From Cytophagaceae bacterium (GTDB lineage: Bacteria; Bacteroidota; Bacteroidia; Cytophagales; Cytophagaceae), in assembly GCA_021151805.1 (NCBI GenBank), contig JAGKWN010000032.1, positions 1 to 38,602 on the forward strand: 38,602 bases of DNA, given 5' to 3'. The notes under the pieces were generated by a model. It searched no databases. It saw only the letters and a program-made list of their open reading frames with translations, and had not been told where the DNA came from. The position numbers and the translations under genes were made by a program. This document shows, piece by piece, positions 1 through 10,116 of this stretch (position 1 is the first letter of the stretch; each line of letters begins with the position of its first letter).

Positions 1-159
1 GGTGTTCCCGCCAGAAACTCTATTAATATAATGAACTGAAAACAACGCGGGGCACCAACAACTATTGAATCTTAATAATTACCTTCAGTGTTGTTGGTGT
101 TTCTGCGTAAACAAACATACTCTAACATATCATTTGCTCACGCAGAAACACCAACAACA
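1..159. repeat. Two tandem hairpin repeats; gene-free stretch 1-470
   Basis: Perfect 20-bp inverted arms lie at 89-108 and 140-159 around a 31-base loop; the core word is GTTGTTGGTG followed by TTTCTGCG. A second, imperfect hairpin precedes it: GGTGTTCCCGC at the window edge can pair with GCGGGGCACC near 47-56, and CACCAACAAC occurs again at 53-62. The same word thus appears alternately on + and - strands, so this looks like a dispersed palindromic repeat unit cut by the window edge. No T-run follows the stem, so it is not a typical intrinsic terminator. The rest of 160-470 is AT-rich and I see nothing definite in it. Confidence 0.6.
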
Positions 160-470
160 GCTTAAATGATAAATTGAAGCAGTACTATTTACCAAGTCAT
201 CTTAATTGCATACATGCACAGACTTTCCTGATCAATTACAATACTGCTTTCTTTAACTCTCCACAATACCTGTTGCGCCTAAAGCCAGCTACGGCATATT
301 ACAAAAGCATTAAATACATAATACACTCCGCTCTATTCCACACAGCATAAAGATGCATGCATCATGAAAAACATTCTATCCCCGACATTGTTTTTATTCT
401 GAAAAGAATCGATATTTATATATCAGCTGATTTTTATGTAGAATATTTTTACAATCAAAAAAGAAAGAAC

Positions 471-887
471 ATGAATTTAAAAAGTATCCTTACCAGTGGG
501 ATCGTTACAGGCATAAGCATCATGGCAGTCGGTGGCGGCCTGGTACCCATTATCGGCAATCAGATGGAGGAAGTATTAAGAAACCGTTTACTGCCGCCTT
601 TAAGTAATGGCGCCATGGCATATTTTGCCTTCTATTCGCTTGCCATAGGCATTGGGGCCATGGGCTTTTATGCACTGGTTAAATCCAGGGTACCATCAAA
701 ACCGAAAGCAATCCTTACAACAGCATGTCTGTTCTGGTTCTTTACATATTTTCTGGCAAATGCAGCGTTGGTTGCTTACGGCTTCATGCCATTGGGGCTA
801 ACAGTAATCGGTACTGCCTGGGGATTACTGGAATTACTTATAGGTATCACGGTGGGCTCTATGATTTACAAAGAGGAAAATGCCTGA
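471..887 (+). CDS. Small four-helix integral membrane protein, unknown function
   Basis: A 138-residue hydrophobic protein with about four predicted membrane helices (roughly residues 7-28, 47-67, 80-100 and 105-130). Two glycine-rich stretches (AVGGG, IGIGAMG) suggest tight helix packing. The frame is open upstream to 357, but residues before the chosen ATG are not hydrophobic and look like translated leader, so I prefer the start at 471, which follows a purine-rich AAGAAAGAAC. No catalytic motif is visible and I do not recognise the family. It is an isolated gene between two repeat-rich gaps, so context gives no function. Confidence 0.55.
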   Translation: MNLKSILTSGIVTGISIMAVGGGLVPIIGNQMEEVLRNRLLPPLSNGAMAYFAFYSLAIGIGAMGFYALVKSRVPSKPKAILTTACLFWFFTYFLANAALVAYGFMPLGLTVIGTAWGLLELLIGITVGSMIYKEENA

Positions 888-962
888 ATAATAAATACAG
901 GTTCGTGATGTTCATCTAACATTTCATCAGCTATTCAGGACAAGGCAACCTGACTTTGGTGG

Positions 963-1006
963 AGGCTCCGCCGTAGCTCCCCCTGGTCTCCCCCCTATCT
1001 CCTCCC
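963..1006. repeat. G/C-rich array with 11-bp period (four units)
   Basis: Read in 11-base steps, the + strand gives AGGCTCCGCCG, TAGCTCCCCCT, GGTCTCCCCCC and TATCTCCTCCC, that is a C-tract at the same phase in each unit (G-tract on the - strand). It lies in the 627-base gap 888-1514, which has no credible gene. Two more arrays of the same period follow in this gap, at 1216-1237 and 1262-1320. Confidence 0.55.
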
Positions 1007-1215
1007 AGGGTCCTTCGGTGATTACTCTATTTTTGAAAGAAAAGACATGCAAATAAGGTGTTTTTGTTTACCAATGTTAACAGATTATTAAAAGATCGCA
1101 CAATCATGCTGCATAGAAAAACTTACCGCATGATGTGAGGATCCAAACAGAATTGTATAACCAGATCAGGATTTAAACCACAACCTGTATAGCTGTTTCA
1201 GGACTAGACAAAGGA

Positions 1216-1237
1216 TACCTCCCCCTGGTCTCCTACT
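1216..1237. repeat. Short 11-bp-period array, partial copy of the 963-1006 array
   Basis: Units TACCTCCCCCT and GGTCTCCTACT repeat the phase and much of the sequence of the array at 963-1006 (shared CTCCCCCTGGTCTCC). This indicates a duplicated or dispersed element rather than chance low complexity. Confidence 0.45.
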
Positions 1238-1261
1238 ACCTAAAGTGTAGGCAAAGCCATA

Positions 1262-1320
1262 TATATTCCGCCTGTATTCCGGGTATGTTCCGCCTCTGTT
1301 CCAGGTATGTTCCGCCTCAG
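1262..1320. repeat. 22-bp tandem repeat made of 11-bp half-units
   Basis: Two full 22-bp copies start at 1262 and 1284, with a third partial copy from 1306. Each copy divides into two similar 11-mers such as TATGTTCCGCC and TCTGTTCCAGG. On the - strand the units begin GAAC, as do units of the array at 26210-26297. The remainder of the gap up to 1514 shows nothing definite. Confidence 0.65.
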
Positions 1321-1514
1321 GAATTAATTTCGTTCTGGGAAAATGAAAAAATCATTAGTCAGGCACTTAAAAAATCAAGTTCTGCACTTGGTTTCAGTAT
1401 ACAAAGCTCTGCAAAAAATGAAATAAATGCCAGCAGTTAAACAGGATTTATTTTAACATAGACAGCTTATCCGTGGTGATAAACAAATCCATCACTTACA
1501 ATCAGCCTGCCGCA

Positions 1515-2210
1515 TTAAGACAGGTTGACCACTGTTGTTCTAACTTCTTCAATAAACGCAGCTCTCGTCAGCTCATTCAAACCTGCGGTAGAAATTGGTT
1601 TACCAAACGAAACGGTCACAGGTCCGCGCTTAATTGTGAAGCCGCCGCTTGGCCAGATCTTACCGGCACCGGATATTTTAACCGGCAATATATCTACGCC
1701 TGCTTTTTCAGCCATTACAAATGTACCAGCCTTGAACACACCGATCTGTTCATTCAGTGAGCGGGTGCCTTCCGGAAAAGTCATAACACTTTTACCTGCA
1801 CGGATCAGCGAGCCCGCATTGATCATACTTTGCAGCGCTTTATCACGACTGCCGCGGTCGATAAAGATCATACCCATGGCATACATATACCAACCGATAA
1901 AAGGTACTTTCGCAATTTCCTTTTTCGCGACAAAATATACATTGAAAGGAAGTGTATAAAACAGAATCGGAATATCAATTACAGACTGGTGGTTGGATAC
2001 AACGATATACGATTGTTTTCCCGCAGGAATATTTTCAAGCCCTTTAACCGTCAGCTTTATTCCTGCCATCCATAAGATCACCGGTGCCCATACGGTGCGA
2101 GCCATAGCAACACCCAGGTGTGTAGAAAACGTAAGAAAACGAACAAGAATGGAAGACGTAATACACAGGATAGACCAGATGATCATCCCAGTTAAACGAA
2201 TGGAACTCAT
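1515..2210 (-). CDS. plsC: 1-acyl-sn-glycerol-3-phosphate acyltransferase (PlsC family)
   Basis: A membrane acyltransferase expected to transfer an acyl chain to the sn-2 position of lysophosphatidic acid, giving phosphatidic acid for phospholipid synthesis at the inner face of the cytoplasmic membrane. The 231-residue length is normal for the family. The HX4D catalytic motif is present as NHQSVID (residues 73-79), and the substrate-binding FPEGTRS motif is at 145-151. A hydrophobic N-terminal helix (about 5-25) anchors it. The ATG at 2210 gives the full N-terminal helix. It lies downstream of, and on the same strand as, the formylglycine-generating enzyme gene, but a terminator at 2366-2390 separates them. 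Some family members act on other lysolipids or ornithine lipids; the sequence alone does not decide the acceptor. Confidence 0.9.
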   Translation of the reverse strand: MSSIRLTGMIIWSILCITSSILVRFLTFSTHLGVAMARTVWAPVILWMAGIKLTVKGLENIPAGKQSYIVVSNHQSVIDIPILFYTLPFNVYFVAKKEIAKVPFIGWYMYAMGMIFIDRGSRDKALQSMINAGSLIRAGKSVMTFPEGTRSLNEQIGVFKAGTFVMAEKAGVDILPVKISGAGKIWPSGGFTIKRGPVTVSFGKPISTAGLNELTRAAFIEEVRTTVVNLS

Positions 2211-2365
2211 GATTTAATTTTTTAGGGTAATGATCAGCACACATTGGGGAAATACGTGTTGTTCACGTTCGGTTCCTGTAAATATCGGTATTTTTTTGAA
2301 GTTCCGGCAAAGGTATATGTTATCATTTTTAAATTGTACCGGAAATATTTCTTCTACTAAAAACA

Positions 2366-2390
2366 AAAAGCTGGTATCAAGCCAGCTTTT
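2366..2390 (-). terminator. Intrinsic terminator of the sulfatase-modifying factor gene
   Basis: Perfect 9-bp arms AAAAGCTGG (2366-2374) and CCAGCTTTT (2382-2390) enclose a 7-base loop. On the - strand the stem runs into a T-rich tract, 36 bases past the stop at 2426. Confidence 0.8.
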
Positions 2391-2425
2391 AAAAATCTTA
2401 AAACGTATTACATAAAACGTAACAC

Positions 2426-3532
2426 CTACTTCACACATCTGAACCCTAAATGCTCCATGCCGGTATCCGGCGAGCTTTTCATACGACGCGCAACTCTATA
2501 ACCTGTGCAATAACTTTCATTACATAGAAATGACCCACCACGAGTTACTCGTTTGGGAGAATAAGGTTCTTCGGGATCAAAACTTTTTTCCGGACCGGTT
2601 GGGTCAACAACACCTGAAGGAACATTATCTGCATCATAATGATCGTTCTTATACCAGTCAGCGCACCATTCCCACACATTGCCAGACATATCAAACAAAC
2701 CATAGTTATTTGCCGCATAGGATTTAACCGGTGCTGCAGCATAATATTTATCTTTCAAATCATTCTGATAAGGAAACTTTCCCTGCCAGTAGTTTGCTTT
2801 AGGTTTGCCGCTCTCAACGGATTCATCGCCCCATGGATAAATTTTATTCACCAACCCGCCACGTGCAGCAAATTCCCATTCAGCTTCTGTAGGCAGACGT
2901 TTGCCGGCCCATTTGCAGTATGCCATCGCATCATCCCATGATACATGCGTAACAGGATAATTGTCTTTGCCATCAATGCTGCTGCCCGGCCCCTGCGGAT
3001 GTTTCCAGTCGGCTCCGCGCTTCCATTCCCACCAGACAGAATAATCACTCAGATCTATTGCATGCAAGGTCGATTTAAATATCAATGAAGATGGCTGCAG
3101 TAAACTATCATGTGGTTTGGGTGTTCCGGGTGCAACCTGCTTTTTGATTTCTTCCCAGTCTACCGGACGTTCAGCGGTAGTGACATATCCCGTAGCCTCT
3201 ACAAATTCTTTAAATTCTTTATTGGTAACTTCTGTAGCATCCATCCAGAATGCACCTACTGTAACTTTATGTTTCGGGTATTCATCCTTAGCAGCCTGAT
3301 CATTATCTGCGCCCATCATAAACGTACCACCGGGAATACGCACCATGCCCAGATGATTTGTATCGCTGCGCTGCCTGATAGCACTTGCTGCAGCAACGGG
3401 TGTAAAGCGATCCGGAATGCCTGCATGACAGGACATGCTGTCTTTTGTCGCACCAGCTTTTTCTTTCGTTTCTCCGGCGCAGGATAATAAAAGTGCTGTA
3501 GCAACCAGAGCAATGGTGATTTTATAAATCAT
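2426..3532 (-). CDS. Formylglycine-generating enzyme (SUMF1/FGE family), lipoprotein
   Basis: Predicted to convert the active-site cysteine of sulfatases into C-alpha-formylglycine using oxygen. The 368-residue protein begins with a lipoprotein signal ending in LLSC (Cys18), so it should be membrane-anchored outside the cytoplasm. The FGE-sulfatase fold runs from about residue 45 to the end, opening with GGTFMMGAD and containing WEWCADW. The two catalytic copper-binding cysteines of true FGEs are both present, Cys337 and Cys342, in RGGSFLCNESYC; many look-alike SUMF domains lack them. It is transcribed away from a sulfatase gene (3935-5630) that carries a C-T-A-G-R target motif, so the two are likely enzyme and client. 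Cys337 and Cys342 make a GldK-type or other structural FGE-like role less likely. Confidence 0.88.
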   Translation of the reverse strand: MIYKITIALVATALLLSCAGETKEKAGATKDSMSCHAGIPDRFTPVAAASAIRQRSDTNHLGMVRIPGGTFMMGADNDQAAKDEYPKHKVTVGAFWMDATEVTNKEFKEFVEATGYVTTAERPVDWEEIKKQVAPGTPKPHDSLLQPSSLIFKSTLHAIDLSDYSVWWEWKRGADWKHPQGPGSSIDGKDNYPVTHVSWDDAMAYCKWAGKRLPTEAEWEFAARGGLVNKIYPWGDESVESGKPKANYWQGKFPYQNDLKDKYYAAAPVKSYAANNYGLFDMSGNVWEWCADWYKNDHYDADNVPSGVVDPTGPEKSFDPEEPYSPKRVTRGGSFLCNESYCTGYRVARRMKSSPDTGMEHLGFRCVK

Positions 3533-3934
3533 AAAAACTTGATATAATTATACAAAACGAATATACTTATTTTATCACAACTGTATGCCAAATGATTTCG
3601 CTATTTCATTTCTGGTCCTGATTATATTTTATGCTGTATCATTTTTCTTATAGCCATCAGGATTTTTGAGGCTAAGTATTTATACTGAACCCCTTCTTTC
3701 ATCAAACATTCAGAGAATACTAAAAAACAGTATCGAGCTATTTAAACACCGATAAATAAATGCTCCACACATCACTAAGATTTAACTATTAGAGATACGA
3801 TTCCAAAATTTCATGCATCATTAACGCATAATTAATTTTATAATTTGTTTCAAAGCAGAAAAAAAACGTTATTTTTATTTCTATGTATTACTGCTTTTAA
3901 TTCAATATTTTATAACATTTCAATTCAACTCCTT
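3533..3934. other. AT-rich divergent promoter region
   Basis: This 402-base gap separates two divergent genes, the formylglycine-generating enzyme (-) and the sulfatase (+), so it must hold both promoters. It is AT-rich. An imperfect -7-like word, TATAATTTG, ends at 3847, about 88 bases before the sulfatase ATG. I see no convincing repeat, operator or RNA structure here. Confidence 0.4.
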
Positions 3935-5630
<1,696 letters not shown>

Positions 5631-5650
5631 CTTCTGAATATATTAAAATG

Positions 5651-5692
5651 AAAAGCTCCTGATCCGATTGTTATGACTCAGGAGCTTTTTTT
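5651..5692. terminator. Bidirectional intrinsic terminator
   Basis: Arms AAAAGCTCCTGA and TCAGGAGCTTTT (12 bp) enclose an 18-base loop; a long T-run follows on the + strand and A-rich sequence precedes it. It sits between the convergent sulfatase (+, stop 5630) and the gene ending at 5715 (-) and can serve both. Confidence 0.85.
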
Positions 5693-5714
5693 GTTTTATA
5701 ATAAATAAAGAACT

Positions 5715-6962
5715 TTAATTATTCTGGCTTCTCACACGATTGATGTAAGACTTGACTTTACTTCTGTAAAACAATAACCACAGTGTCGTTAAAACAAAGA
5801 GAGAAGTTAAATGAAAGGTCAGGCGCCAATTCCTTGATGATACATTAGGCTGTGAATGAGTACAATTCAGATCTGTTGCTCTACCCCACGCAATAAAAGC
5901 ATCGGCCATTGGAAGTGTACCGAATAAATATTTTTTTCCATCCTCATCTGATGTTTTAAAACCAAATGCATGAATCGTTTTGTATTGTTCATTCGCAAGT
6001 ACTGGTTCATCATACATAGACATGGTACCAATCATAACAATGGTTGCAGAAAAGCCTACACCTAAAATCACAGGGCCTGAATCTACATCACCCAAACCAA
6101 ATATACCTTGCGGATATTCACGCATGGCCGGAAGCCCAAAACGAGTTGTTATAAAGCTTGTTTTGGCAAGATTAAACTGCTGCTTTCCGAATTCCTGGTC
6201 AATCTCCGCCAACATACGTAAACTCAATCCAATTGAGCATCCTCTTGTTCCTTCAATAATAGCACCTGTTTCAGCATCTATTTTATGCGGAATCATCTGT
6301 GTTTCCGGATCCAGATGTTTCTTTACCTTCGCTAACCATACATTAACTTCTGGTTTTAATTTCAGGTTATATAATTTATTATAATTGCTTACTGACGCCA
6401 TTGCAACAAACATATCTGCAGGCCAGGCATGGCCATTATATGAATCTATGTATGGACTTTTGCTTAACTTAATGGCTGCAATAATTTCATTGCTTTGTTT
6501 CTCCAGTAAAGCTTCATAAAATTCATGTCCTTTAAATGTACGATCAACCTTAAGAATTTTTGACAGGAGATAATTTTTCCATCCGCTATAAAAAATACCG
6601 TATTCGGGTACAAGTTCAATCTGAAAATTAGAAGTAGCTTTTTCATTGTTGAGCTGATTGAATGCGTACAAGGCTTCTTCAACTGCTTTCTTTTTCAAAC
6701 CCTTGTCTGAAGAATATGAAAGTGACAGTTCACACCAGCTCAGTCCATACAAAGCATGAATAAATACATAGCCTTCCGGAAAAAGATGCTGCATTCGATC
6801 ACCCAGATTATTATGCTTTAATTCTTTTTCCAAAAAATTTAATTGTGCACGCACTTCTTTCTCCTGCTCAATTCTGGATTCCTCCTTTGAATGCAATGCA
6901 AGATTAACCCAAAGAATAAGAATAGTAAAAAATGAAAGAACAAAAAGAAGCAGGTATCGCAT
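5715..6962 (-). CDS. Membrane-anchored protein of unknown function
   Basis: A 415-residue protein from the ATG at 6962; the frame extends five codons upstream to a TTG, which I consider less likely. One hydrophobic helix at the N-terminus (about 2-23) and one near the C-terminus (about 384-404) bracket a large domain of roughly 350 residues rich in predicted helices. It contains motifs reminiscent of alpha/alpha-barrel enzymes (SYNGHAWPADMFVAMAS, GTRGCSIGLSLRML, GLGDVDSGPVILGVG), but I cannot assign a family with confidence. It lies 49 bases downstream of the 7012-8907 gene on the same strand, so the two may be co-transcribed. A carbohydrate- or terpene-acting helical barrel is only a possibility. 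Confidence 0.6.
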   Translation of the reverse strand: MRYLLLFVLSFFTILILWVNLALHSKEESRIEQEKEVRAQLNFLEKELKHNNLGDRMQHLFPEGYVFIHALYGLSWCELSLSYSSDKGLKKKAVEEALYAFNQLNNEKATSNFQIELVPEYGIFYSGWKNYLLSKILKVDRTFKGHEFYEALLEKQSNEIIAAIKLSKSPYIDSYNGHAWPADMFVAMASVSNYNKLYNLKLKPEVNVWLAKVKKHLDPETQMIPHKIDAETGAIIEGTRGCSIGLSLRMLAEIDQEFGKQQFNLAKTSFITTRFGLPAMREYPQGIFGLGDVDSGPVILGVGFSATIVMIGTMSMYDEPVLANEQYKTIHAFGFKTSDEDGKKYLFGTLPMADAFIAWGRATDLNCTHSQPNVSSRNWRLTFHLTSLFVLTTLWLLFYRSKVKSYINRVRSQNN

Positions 6963-7011
6963 AGTATTGGTGCTCAAAATAAATATATTGATTTATCCAG
7001 CCAGATTTGAA

Positions 7012-8907
7012 TCACTTCACAACACAATTCTCACAATACGTTTTTTTCAGATAATCATCGCTGAGTAATTGAAACGTACTTCCGCCATTAGTTGTTGAAT
7101 TGAAAATTTTACAAAACCGTTGCTGGTTAATGTTCACGGCATTCAGCATGATTGCTCTGTACTCTGGTTTATCTGTATGCTTCGTATCAGCAATGGTTAA
7201 GCTGAGGTAATAGAACAACAGGTTTTCATTTACAGCCAGGCCATTCACTTTATTTTCAATCAATGCTTCCGCCCAGTCATATCGCGAATAGTTGCAAAAA
7301 TACTGCGCAAGACTCAACATGTCTTCATCCGTCATATCCATATTATTGTAAATAGCTTTTATGCTTGTCATGCATTTATCTTTATTTACATAATCCTTTT
7401 TAGTCATATAGATATCTCCGCGGATGATATAATAATTCACCAGCATACGGTTGATCAATGATTGCGCAATACCGTATTTGCTTAAGCCGTAAATTTCCAG
7501 TTTAAATGCATCCGGTTCAATCGTAAGATTACCCTGGAGCCATACCCTGAATTTCATTACACAGATGTTGTAACGAATCCTCCCTTCCGTAGGGAAGAGT
7601 TTAACCAGCTCCTGGAGATCAAGCAATGCTGAGTAAGCATCCATATCCCGCATGTACATGTAGGAATTCTGATTATTCAATAAAATACTGTATTCCGTTT
7701 TCTTCGGAATTTCCATTTTATCAATATAGGTATCTGCATGCACAGAATTCTGTAAACGATCGAATATAGCCGTCTGCAGATCGAGAGACTTTTTAAGATC
7801 ATGTTCACTTACAGAAGTATTGAACTGTGTAATCATCTGTTCGGGCGTGAGCAGATTGTAACTATTTTTCTTATCAACTTCTATAAACAGAATTGCCTTG
7901 CGGTGTTTTTTCAATATTGGTTCCAGTTCTGCCGCAATTGTTTTATCGGTAAGTTTTGCTTTTATTTCATCTTTACTTAGCAAAGCAAAATTCGCATACT
8001 TCGTCGTTTTAATATCTTTCAAAAATTCCACCCAGTTTTCAGATGCGTGAATATCCATTTTAATCGTAGACTTTTGATAGGCCTGTAAGCCGCCTACAAT
8101 GCTTTGAGCTCGTTTCTCCTGCAGATCAATATTGGTCTGCTTGGCACCTTCAACAGATGAATACGCGCGAATGGTAATCGATTTTATTTCATATCCCGGC
8201 GTATTCAGCGAATCATACAATGACTTCATATCTGCTGCCGAATAATCTGATTTTCCTTTTTGGAAAGGAACGGTAAATTGAAATTCCTTCTTATACACCT
8301 TTTCATAAATAGTCCTTGCAGAATCCTTTGCAGATGCAAATACCAGCTTATCCAGATACACGCCCATATCTAAAAGTCCCCAGCCAAACGTTTCAACTAC
8401 ATGCGAAGTATTGTATTGACACAGATAATAATTCTGTATCAGAATCCAGTTTGCCTCAATCTCTTTCCCTCTTAATTTAGGAGGTACTTCACCCACTTTT
8501 ACTACATAATTTCCATCAACGACTTTCCCGGTCAGTTTCATTTTAGACAGATAAACCGGAGGCAGCAGGGTTCCATAACATGCCCAGGAATCGCTTAGTG
8601 TATTTTCTCCATTACATACATACTGATCTTTGGATACAATATCTACCGCAACGCCATCCGACATCAGTTTAAATAGTTTTGCAAACCAGGCAGGATCGGT
8701 CATATAAAAATAAATATCGTATTGCTCATCTATATACACCGAAGCCTGTACCTCAATGGGCATCTGCTGGCGGACTGCAAGGCAGGCTGCACATTTCGTG
8801 GGGCGTGCATCACCCGGATTTTTTATGTCGAATGTATTAGTACTTTGAGCGAAAATATTACCGGAAAGAATAAATAAAAATAAGATTGTAAAGATTCTGT
8901 TTTTCAT
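7012..8907 (-). CDS. Secreted cysteine-rich protein with an OmpA-like segment
   Basis: A 631-residue exported protein; a signal peptide (1-20, ending IFAQ) is clear. Near the mature N-terminus is a CAAC pair (Cys39, Cys42), with further cysteines at 98, 110 and 163 and a CENC pair at 625-628, a pattern suggesting disulfides or metal/cofactor binding outside the cytoplasm. Residues about 207-280 resemble an OmpA C-terminal peptidoglycan-binding domain: an I-x-I-x-A-Y-S-S-x-E-G turn followed by N-x-x-L-x-x-x-R-A. The canonical DAP-binding aspartate is replaced by Ser/Glu (YSSVEG), so binding may differ. The C-terminal half is helical and repeat-like, perhaps a TPR-type solenoid. I do not recognise the full architecture. 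It probably forms a transcription unit with the gene at 5715-6962. Confidence 0.65.
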   Translation of the reverse strand: MKNRIFTILFLFILSGNIFAQSTNTFDIKNPGDARPTKCAACLAVRQQMPIEVQASVYIDEQYDIYFYMTDPAWFAKLFKLMSDGVAVDIVSKDQYVCNGENTLSDSWACYGTLLPPVYLSKMKLTGKVVDGNYVVKVGEVPPKLRGKEIEANWILIQNYYLCQYNTSHVVETFGWGLLDMGVYLDKLVFASAKDSARTIYEKVYKKEFQFTVPFQKGKSDYSAADMKSLYDSLNTPGYEIKSITIRAYSSVEGAKQTNIDLQEKRAQSIVGGLQAYQKSTIKMDIHASENWVEFLKDIKTTKYANFALLSKDEIKAKLTDKTIAAELEPILKKHRKAILFIEVDKKNSYNLLTPEQMITQFNTSVSEHDLKKSLDLQTAIFDRLQNSVHADTYIDKMEIPKKTEYSILLNNQNSYMYMRDMDAYSALLDLQELVKLFPTEGRIRYNICVMKFRVWLQGNLTIEPDAFKLEIYGLSKYGIAQSLINRMLVNYYIIRGDIYMTKKDYVNKDKCMTSIKAIYNNMDMTDEDMLSLAQYFCNYSRYDWAEALIENKVNGLAVNENLLFYYLSLTIADTKHTDKPEYRAIMLNAVNINQQRFCKIFNSTTNGGSTFQLLSDDYLKKTYCENCVVK

Positions 8908-8920
8908 TGGGAGAAAATTA

Positions 8921-8952
8921 AATAGGGCTTATAAACAAATATAAGCCCTATT
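8921..8952 (-). terminator. Intrinsic terminator after trhO
   Basis: Perfect 12-bp arms AATAGGGCTTAT (8921-8932) and ATAAGCCCTATT (8941-8952) flank an 8-base loop. A TAATTTT stretch follows on the - strand. It lies between the trhO stop (8980) and the start of the next gene (8907), so that gene's promoter must overlap it or read-through must occur. Confidence 0.7.
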
Positions 8953-8979
8953 AATAATTATTATAAGAAAATTATCGCT

Positions 8980-9918
8980 TTATCTTTTTACATGCAGGTA
9001 CGGATCGTATCCATTTAGTTCTTTTGGATATGCACCGGTACCATCATACGGACGTTTCTCCGGATGACATTTACATTCTTCTGAACAAGCACCCTGCATC
9101 TTTTCACCACAGGCTTCGCACATCGGCTCATGACGGTTACATACCGGGTTTGCACAGTTTACCATGCGATCGCTTAAGGTACCGCAAACATAGCATTTCG
9201 AAATAATACTTGGATTTACCTTGTTCACATCCGCAATCACACGCCCGTCGAACACATAGCACTTGCCTTCAAAATCTTCGCCGCCCTGTTCAATGCCATA
9301 TTTAATAATACCACCGTGCAGCTGGTATACGTCTTCAAAGCCTTGTTCCAACAGAAACGCACTTGCCTTCTCGCACTTGATCCCCCCGGTACAATAGGTC
9401 AATACTTTCTTACCTTTCAGGTGATCCAGTTCTTTTATTTTTTCCGGAAAATCACGGAAGTTTTCCATGTCAATGGTAACAGCATTTTTAAAACGCCCTA
9501 CCTGATGTTCGTAGTTTGAACGTACGTCCAACACCACCACATCATCACGGTCTTTCATCGCTTTGAATTCATCTGGTTCCAGATGTTTACCCGTACGCTT
9601 GGTAGGGTCAATATGCTTTAAAGAAGAGTGAACGATTTCAGGTTTTACACGCACATACAATTTCTGGAATGCATGCCCTTCATGTGCTTCAATTTTAAAC
9701 TCCAGCGCTTCAAAACGCGGATCCGCCTTTACATATTCCATGTACTTACGGCAGCCTTCTTCCGTACCGGAAACAGTACCATTCAGCCCTTCTGAAGCGA
9801 TGATGATACGGCCAAGCAAGCCAAATTCAAGACATTTAAGGTGGTGTTCTTCCCTGTAAGCATCAGGGTCTGCTATATGGGTATAGCAGTAATACAAGAG
9901 TATTTGATGATCTTTCAT
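8980..9918 (-). CDS. trhO: tRNA uridine(34) hydroxylase TrhO (rhodanese-related, YceA family)
   Basis: Predicted oxygen-dependent hydroxylase making 5-hydroxyuridine at the wobble position of tRNA. The 312 residues show the family order: an N-terminal acylphosphatase-like region (1-95), a rhodanese domain (about 118-215) with the active-site loop YCTGGIKC (Cys176 catalytic, Cys182 second conserved cysteine), and a C-terminal zinc-type tail with clustered cysteines (CYVCG, CxxxxCNRHEPMCEACG, CSEECKCHP). Length is typical for bacterial TrhO. The gene is monocistronic by appearance, with a TACTTTTG -7 box at 9957-9964 directly below a heptad repeat arm and a terminator at 8921-8952. Confidence 0.93.
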   Translation of the reverse strand: MKDHQILLYYCYTHIADPDAYREEHHLKCLEFGLLGRIIIASEGLNGTVSGTEEGCRKYMEYVKADPRFEALEFKIEAHEGHAFQKLYVRVKPEIVHSSLKHIDPTKRTGKHLEPDEFKAMKDRDDVVVLDVRSNYEHQVGRFKNAVTIDMENFRDFPEKIKELDHLKGKKVLTYCTGGIKCEKASAFLLEQGFEDVYQLHGGIIKYGIEQGGEDFEGKCYVFDGRVIADVNKVNPSIISKCYVCGTLSDRMVNCANPVCNRHEPMCEACGEKMQGACSEECKCHPEKRPYDGTGAYPKELNGYDPYLHVKR

Positions 9919-9956
9919 AATAATAACAGCGCTTAGTTTCAGTCTAAGTGTCCGTA

Positions 9957-9964
9957 CAAAAGTA
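9957..9964 (-). promoter_or_regulatory. Candidate -7 box TACTTTTG for trhO
   Basis: Exact match to the Bacteroidetes -7 consensus TAnnTTTG, 38 bases upstream of the trhO ATG. It lies inside the inverted repeat CGTAC-AAAA-GTACG (9953-9966) and abuts the heptad array at 9968. I see no clear -33 TTG. Confidence 0.5.
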
Positions 9965-9967
9965 CGA

Positions 9968-10114
9968 AATTATGAGTTATGAATTATAAATTATGAATGA
10001 TTCTAATCATTTTGAGTAAGGGATTCATACAAAAAACATAAAAAAGCCATCAAAACCAGTGGTTATGACGGCTTCAATATCAAATTATGAATTCATAATT
10101 CATAACTCATAATT
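9968..10114. repeat. Inverted arms of degenerate 7-bp tandem repeats
   Basis: The left arm reads in heptads AATTATG-AGTTATG-AATTATA-AATTATG (9968-9995); the right arm is CATAATT-CATAACT-CATAATT (10094-10114). Twenty bases (9968-9987 and 10095-10114) are perfectly inverted. The pair fills nearly the whole gap from the trhO promoter to the stop codon of the upstream gene (10117), with a terminator between the arms. Confidence 0.7.
10039..10072 (-). terminator. Intrinsic terminator of the NeuD/PglD-like gene
   Basis: On the - strand GCCGTCA pairs with TGATGGC (one G-T pair), extended by AACC/GGTT around a 3-base loop, and is followed by TTTTTT. It lies 45 bases past the stop at 10117 and inside the heptad inverted repeat. 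Confidence 0.75.
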
Positions 10115-10116
10115 GA

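Noticed and set aside
89..159. CRISPR-like or phase-variable invertible segment
   Set aside because: There is only one perfect inverted pair, the loop is 31 bases, no spacers or recombinase lie beside it, and the loop holds no promoter match.
7012..8907. Cytochrome c-type haem protein
   Set aside because: The CxxC pairs lack the following histidine (CAACL, CENCV), so c-type haem attachment is not supported.
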